Shown here one piece after another: positions 53,301 through 59,300 of a DNA stretch of 64,000 nt. The stretch is from Actinernus sp. WN-2022 (lineage: Eukaryota; Cnidaria; Anthozoa; Actiniaria; Actinernidae): contig JAOWCC010001634.1 in the NCBI GenBank assembly GCA_030867875.1, positions 5,565,877-5,629,876 on the forward strand, read 5' to 3'. The notes below the pieces were generated by a model that was not told where the DNA came from, did not search any database, and worked only from the letters and a program-made list of their open reading frames with translations. The first letter of the stretch is position 1; the number at the start of each line of letters is the position of its first letter. The position numbers were made by a program, and so were the translations under genes.

Positions 53301-56300
53301 TCTGATGGTTGCCGGTTCAAGTACATGTACGGCCAGCAATGACAGTTGACTGTAAATAAATATGGTCATTACCGGTAGTATAGTTGATTTTATACATATT
53401 GGTACAATGTAGCACTGTAAGAGATCAGAGGGAGAGGGGTAGGGGAAGGAAGTGATAATGGTAAGAGGAAGGAAAGCAGAGGGGGAATTTATTGTTAGTA
53501 CACAAAAATAACCTAGGTAAAAAAAAACTACAATAGGTAAAAAAATGGCGTACAATTGTAGGTTCAAAAAACAGAAAACAGAATAAATGCATATGCTATA
53601 TTTTATTTGCTTATAACAGTGAGAGGAAAGGTCACTCATTATTTTAATCTTTTAGAACTCTTATATTGTATCCCTCAAGAACATATTCAAACTCAAAATA
53701 TCAACATTTGGCTTTAAAATCTCATCCGACAGAACAAAATAATACTCCAAACATCTTTGCCCAGTATATTTAATACAATGACTGTATGCATCTACATAAT
53801 TTGTATCTGATGTCCATTCTTACATTACACCAGGTACAAATGTACATGTATGCAAAAAAATATGAACTTCTATAGGCCTAGGGCAAGAACTAATTATGGT
53901 ATAAAACATACTTTCAGTTATACTCTGTCCAAAAATTTGGGAAGAGACTCCTGTTGATCTGAAAATATTAGGTTATATGCAGTTCAGAAAACAGTATAAA
54001 AAATTCCTTCTTAAGTCCCAAATCTAATTTGTATCTGATTAGTATAAAGCTAAACTCAGACTTATCAAATGTCATTTTGTAACTGACTTGTTAGCTAAAC
54101 CCTTATGTCATTATATAAACCTGTAGCCATGACACATCAATAACTTCTATATTTTGCCTATGGCGGTGGTCTGACAACTCGAAAGCTTTTGCTCCTTTGA
54201 CCACTGCACACTTTTCTACCAACTGAAGCTTTTCTACCGTAAGTTCCGGCCTATTACCCACACAGCGTATTACCCGCACAGCGTATTACCCGCACCCACT
54301 GATTTTAGAGGCTCAAAGAAAAATATATTAACAGATTACTCGCACCAACAGATTACCCACACCTCGCCAGCGAAAGGCGACCGCTTGTCGTTGTTTTCGA
54401 CAAAGGCGATCGCTGTATGCCACCTGCGAATAAGGGGCGAAAGGCGATCGCCGTAACCTTGTGTGACAAAGTTTTAGTCTTTAGAATTTAACACATTACC
54501 CGTACCACCCTATTACCCACAGCAGCCATGGTTTGCTGAAAAATTAACAGATAACCTGCGGGTAATAGGCCAGAAATTACGGTACTGTTTGCACAGCCTT
54601 GGAGACAAATCGCAAATGAAGAATATATCTACAAATATTGGATAAAAACTATTGAAACTTTGCACATATGTGGTACTATGGCAAATATACATCATTGTGC
54701 AAATTATGATGTTACCATGGAAACACTCTGGCCCCAGGCTTCCACTACAAATAACACAAACTTCCCTAATTTCTCGTTTGTCAAGCACAATTTTTTGGGT
54801 GTGGGTCCAAAATAAGATTTGGAACAATGTAGGCATTGTACAGTGCTGCTCGAAAGTAAGTGTGCAGACGCCCGCGGGCAGTCCGCGGGCAGTCCGCGGG
54901 CAGTCCGCGGGCAGTCCGCGGGCAGTCCGCGGGCAGTCCGCGGGCAGTCCGCGGGCAGTCCGCGGGCAGTCCGCGGGCAGTCCGCGGGCAGTCCGCGGGC
55001 AGTCCGCGGGCAGTCCGCGGGCAAGCCGCGGGCAGTCCGCGGGCAGTCCGCGGGCAAGCCGCGGGCGGGCAGACTTCGGGCAGTCCGCGGGCAAGATTCA
55101 GGCAGACTGCCCAAATTCAAGTTTCTTCCAGCTTCTATCGCACATCTACGATGTTCGAACGCAAACAAAACCTTACGCGTGTAAAATTTGTACCTGTGTA
55201 TCAGGGTTAAGAATACTGGCTCAATAATATTTTCAACCAAAATACGCTTAATAGCTTCCAAAGTTTCCAACGTTGTGACAACGATAAACCCCTTCGATAC
55301 AGTGCGATCTCACGGCAAATTAACAGATAACTACAGTATTGTGCTAAAGTCATGCAAACATATTACGACGAATTTCGCTCTTAATGTTCCTACGAATGCC
55401 AACGCGAATTCTAATTCATGACACAGTTTTACAAACGTACAGTAAGATGGTTTTGGTAAATACCCTGCGTGCCAGAGGCGTCAAAAAGTCAGGATTCTAA
55501 AATAATAGATTTGCCGCAGTTTGACGCAGTTTGACGCAGTTAAAGAACACGTGATATCACGTGGGCATCCAAGAGTTGTCCCGGTGAGTTATTTACATTT
55601 ATTAAAAGTGCTTGTCTTACTCAGTTTACGGATCACGAAAGCCAGTGTTCTAAAATAGGACACACTCTTGAAGTGAGAGAATGTTTTGCCGCGTATGAGC
55701 GCGAGTCTATAGTCGTGAGTATTTTCATTTAAAGCGGCCTCAGTCAGTTTACAAACACGAACGCCAGTGTTCAAAAATAGAACACAACTCTTGAAGTGAG
55801 AAGAATGTTTTTCCGCGTATGAGCGAGTCTAGTCGTGAGTCTTCATTTAAAGCGGCCTTAGTTTACAAACACGAACGGCGGTGTTCGAAAATAGAACACA
55901 ACTCTTGAAGTGAGACAATAATAAACTTTTGCCGCGTATGAGCGAGTCTTAATAGTCGTGACTATTTTCATTTAAAGCGCCGCTTGCCTTACTCAGTTTA
56001 CAAACACGAACGGCGGTGTTCAAAAATAGAACACAACTCTCGAAGAGACACAAGAATAAACTTGTGTCAGCAGTCTAGTCGCGAGTATTTTTATTTTCAA
56101 TAGTCAGTTTACAAACACGAACGCCAATGTCTGGCTTCTTTGCTTTAAAATAAAAATGCTTTCGCAAAGAAACAACGTACGTATTAATTCAAAACTCATT
56201 AACTTTTAAACGGGTAATCGAACACGAAACTCGTTACAAATGTAGGTGTATTGCCCGAATTCTGCCCGCGGACTGCCCGAAGTCTGCCCGCGGCTTGCCC

Positions 56301-59300
56301 GCGGTCTGCCCGCGGACTGTCCGCGGACTGCCCGCGGACTGCCCGCGGATTTGCCCGCGTGTCTGCACACTTACTTTCGAGCGGCACTGTGTATGTGAGT
56401 AGTTTAAGGAACTTATTTTTTGTAACAAGGAAAGAAATTGGAATTTTATGTTCAAGGTGAAAGGTGCGTGGGGCCATAAGAGTTTCCATGGCAACACCAT
56501 AATTTGCACAATTATGTGTACTTTCCATAGTATCATATACATGTATGTGCAAAGTTTCAGTCATTTTTATTCAATATTAATTTTGCAGAGATATTCTTCA
56601 TTTTGTGATTTGTCTCCAGGCTGTGCAAACAATATGACGTCACAGGTCATCTCATTTGCATATTACAAAAACCTGAATATCTCTAGATTAAAACAAGATG
56701 AGATGTTAACAAACAGAAAATGTTATTATTCCTCATTTCGAAAGCATTTTAACAAATTAGATCAACTTAATTTTCACTTCATATGCACTTTAAAATAATG
56801 ATGACCTACATGTACATGTACATGTATTTACACTTGCCATTTCGAAATGTACATTTCTCTTGATTTAATGTAACGTAGAGTGTATGAATAAACTGAAAAA
56901 CCGTTATCAGCCAAAGCCGAAAGCTGATAACACACACCATTAGGTCTTGATAATTTTCGCTATCATGTGAAAACCGAATTCAATAATTGTTTTATAATTA
57001 TATAATAATAATAATAATAAAGTCTTTATTTCATGAGGGTAGCACAAAATAGTTAAAAACTAACAAACCTGTGGCCCTCTAGCTCAAGTATTAGCACTGA
57101 ACAAAAAGCTATCAAAAATGAAGCTAAATAAAATGCTGTATAAATTGGTTTTTTAAATACAATTTAATTTGATCAAGATGTTTTCTTTCTTTAATATTAA
57201 AGCTAAAAATTGCATTTATTTTATGAGTAAGGAATGACTAGAAACATACATGTACTTGTAGCTGAGCATTTAAAGTAGCAAAATGGCTCAAAGTAACGAA
57301 ATAATTGCCCTGCTTTCTAGCGTAATTGTCGTATTTCCTTATCATCGAGCATAAAGTATTATCTGCTAGTACACGTAGATAATATTGTACACATGCTTAC
57401 TTAGTGCTATTAAGCTAGCTATTGAGAATTAATTGCGTGTTCATACAATCTTAATTCCGTTTTCATACAATCAGCATCGAGATGTGAGTAAAATATATAA
57501 TAATGACAATTATTAACTGTTCGAAAAACTTTCAACGGGTAATGAAATTTCACCTCAACAAGTGAAATTTATATTGTCTACTTCTTCATGTGAAGTTTCA
57601 CTTCCCCTGTTGACGGAATTCTGCGCGTGTACTACACTCATGCAACTGAGTGTAATTACACGAACTGAGTGTAATTACATGTACATGCACTTTAGTGTAC
57701 TACACGCACAGAACTACATGCACCTCAGTGCCTCATTAACTCATTGATTACTCCAGAGTGTAGTGCACGCGTGTAATTGTATATAGTTTTTAGATATGGA
57801 CTTTTAGTTTTTAGCTTCTACATATTTTATCTTTTCTTTTTGTCAACTGTTTCATATAATGTATTATATATTCTTGTATATTTTTATTTTTATTTTTTTA
57901 TTTGAGGGCCCTCCTGAAAATCATCACATCGATGAGTGTGGTTCCCTCAATAAATATAATTGTAATAATAATAATAATAATAATAATAAAGTAGTAAATT
58001 AATTTTGTACACGCGTGTAAATGTTAACATACATCCAGGCTGTACTGTATGTAAAGGCAGCACCTTCTACACAGTTATTTTAAGACCTGAGTGTTGGTCA
58101 GGCCGGGGTGGGTATAATTGAACCTGTGACCTCTAGCTCGCTCGACAGACCGGTGCTTAACCCTTGAGCTAATTACTGGATAATACACTGTTCCAGTCAT
58201 TCAATACCTTTAAATTACGTAATAATTATGTTTTAGAGTGTGCCTAATGTTTATTTTGTTGTCACGGATATAGATTCTACATGTACATTGTACATCAAGT
58301 GAATAGTTGCATAAATGGTAGAATAGTTCTTGATTTGAGCAAATATGCATCTGTGAGTTACAGACCAAGGTTTATATCTCCAAAATGCTAATTAATGTTA
58401 CATGACAACCCGGGAATTTACTGTAATATTTATTTATCCTTGTGAATGACACATCTGATCTTGATAATAATGTTTGTTAAATTGACTGATACAATTTAAC
58501 TACAATGACATCATGATAGATGTTTACAAAAGGTCATTTACATGTACATGTACATGTACCTCTACCTGCAGCATGTTTTTTGTATAATAAATTATTCCTG
58601 TTTTGACATCATATTCATTAGCAATTTGGAGACTTAAATTAACCTCTATAATGCATCTAGATGCAACACTCAATTCAAGAAACTCATTTATCCAACACAG
58701 ATAGCACAGTTATTTATTAATAGCACACAATTTCCCATTTGCGGCAACAAATATAATAACTTTTTTAATAACAATTATAAATGTAATTAGCAATAAAAGT
58801 CTTGAAATGCAAACTGTATTTTGGAAACGATTTCTAAATACTCACCATGGATATGATTTCTATTATGTTGACCTAATTTATTAACGAGTGTGGGTCGGAA
58901 TACATGTATTATGATATGCATACCTGAATCTTCGAAATTTAACGAAACCCATATTAAAACATACCTCATTCAGATTATACTCATCCAGCGAGTATTTTTT
59001 ATCCTTCTCGTTACTAAAGATGTGAGGCAAAGGCTCCTTAAGGGTATGGAATTCCACATCAAGCGTCTCAACTATCCCCTTCCATAAGAAATTCTTGGTC
59101 AATTCATCAAGCTTCAATATAAATGGTGGGCTCCTCTGCTCCAAGCACTTCCACAAATGGATGATTGGACATCCTGAATGAAAGAATGCCAATGTACATG
59201 TAGAATATGGTAACCATATCATATACCAGTACATGTACATAGACTACATGTATATCGCAACTCTGCTGTTGCAGTGCACTCTGGGATGGATATCTCATTT

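Larger units (their letters stand above)
54590..56635. mobile_element. 2-kb composite with inverted arms and 11-bp arrays
   Basis: The left end (GTTTGCACAGCCTTGGAGAC, from about 54587) is inverted at about 56590-56630. The homology extends inward through the TTCCATGG segment to the 11-bp GC array on both sides (54871-55106 and 56255-56360). Between the arms is a 105-135-bp tandem series. It looks like one transposon with long subterminal repeats, or two copies tail to tail. It has no recognisable transposase. Confidence 0.65.

Noticed and set aside
54513..55270. Open frames of up to 193 codons on both strands
   Set aside because: They are produced by the 11-bp CCGCGGGCAGT array, which has no stop in any frame; outside the array the frames are unrelated to one another.
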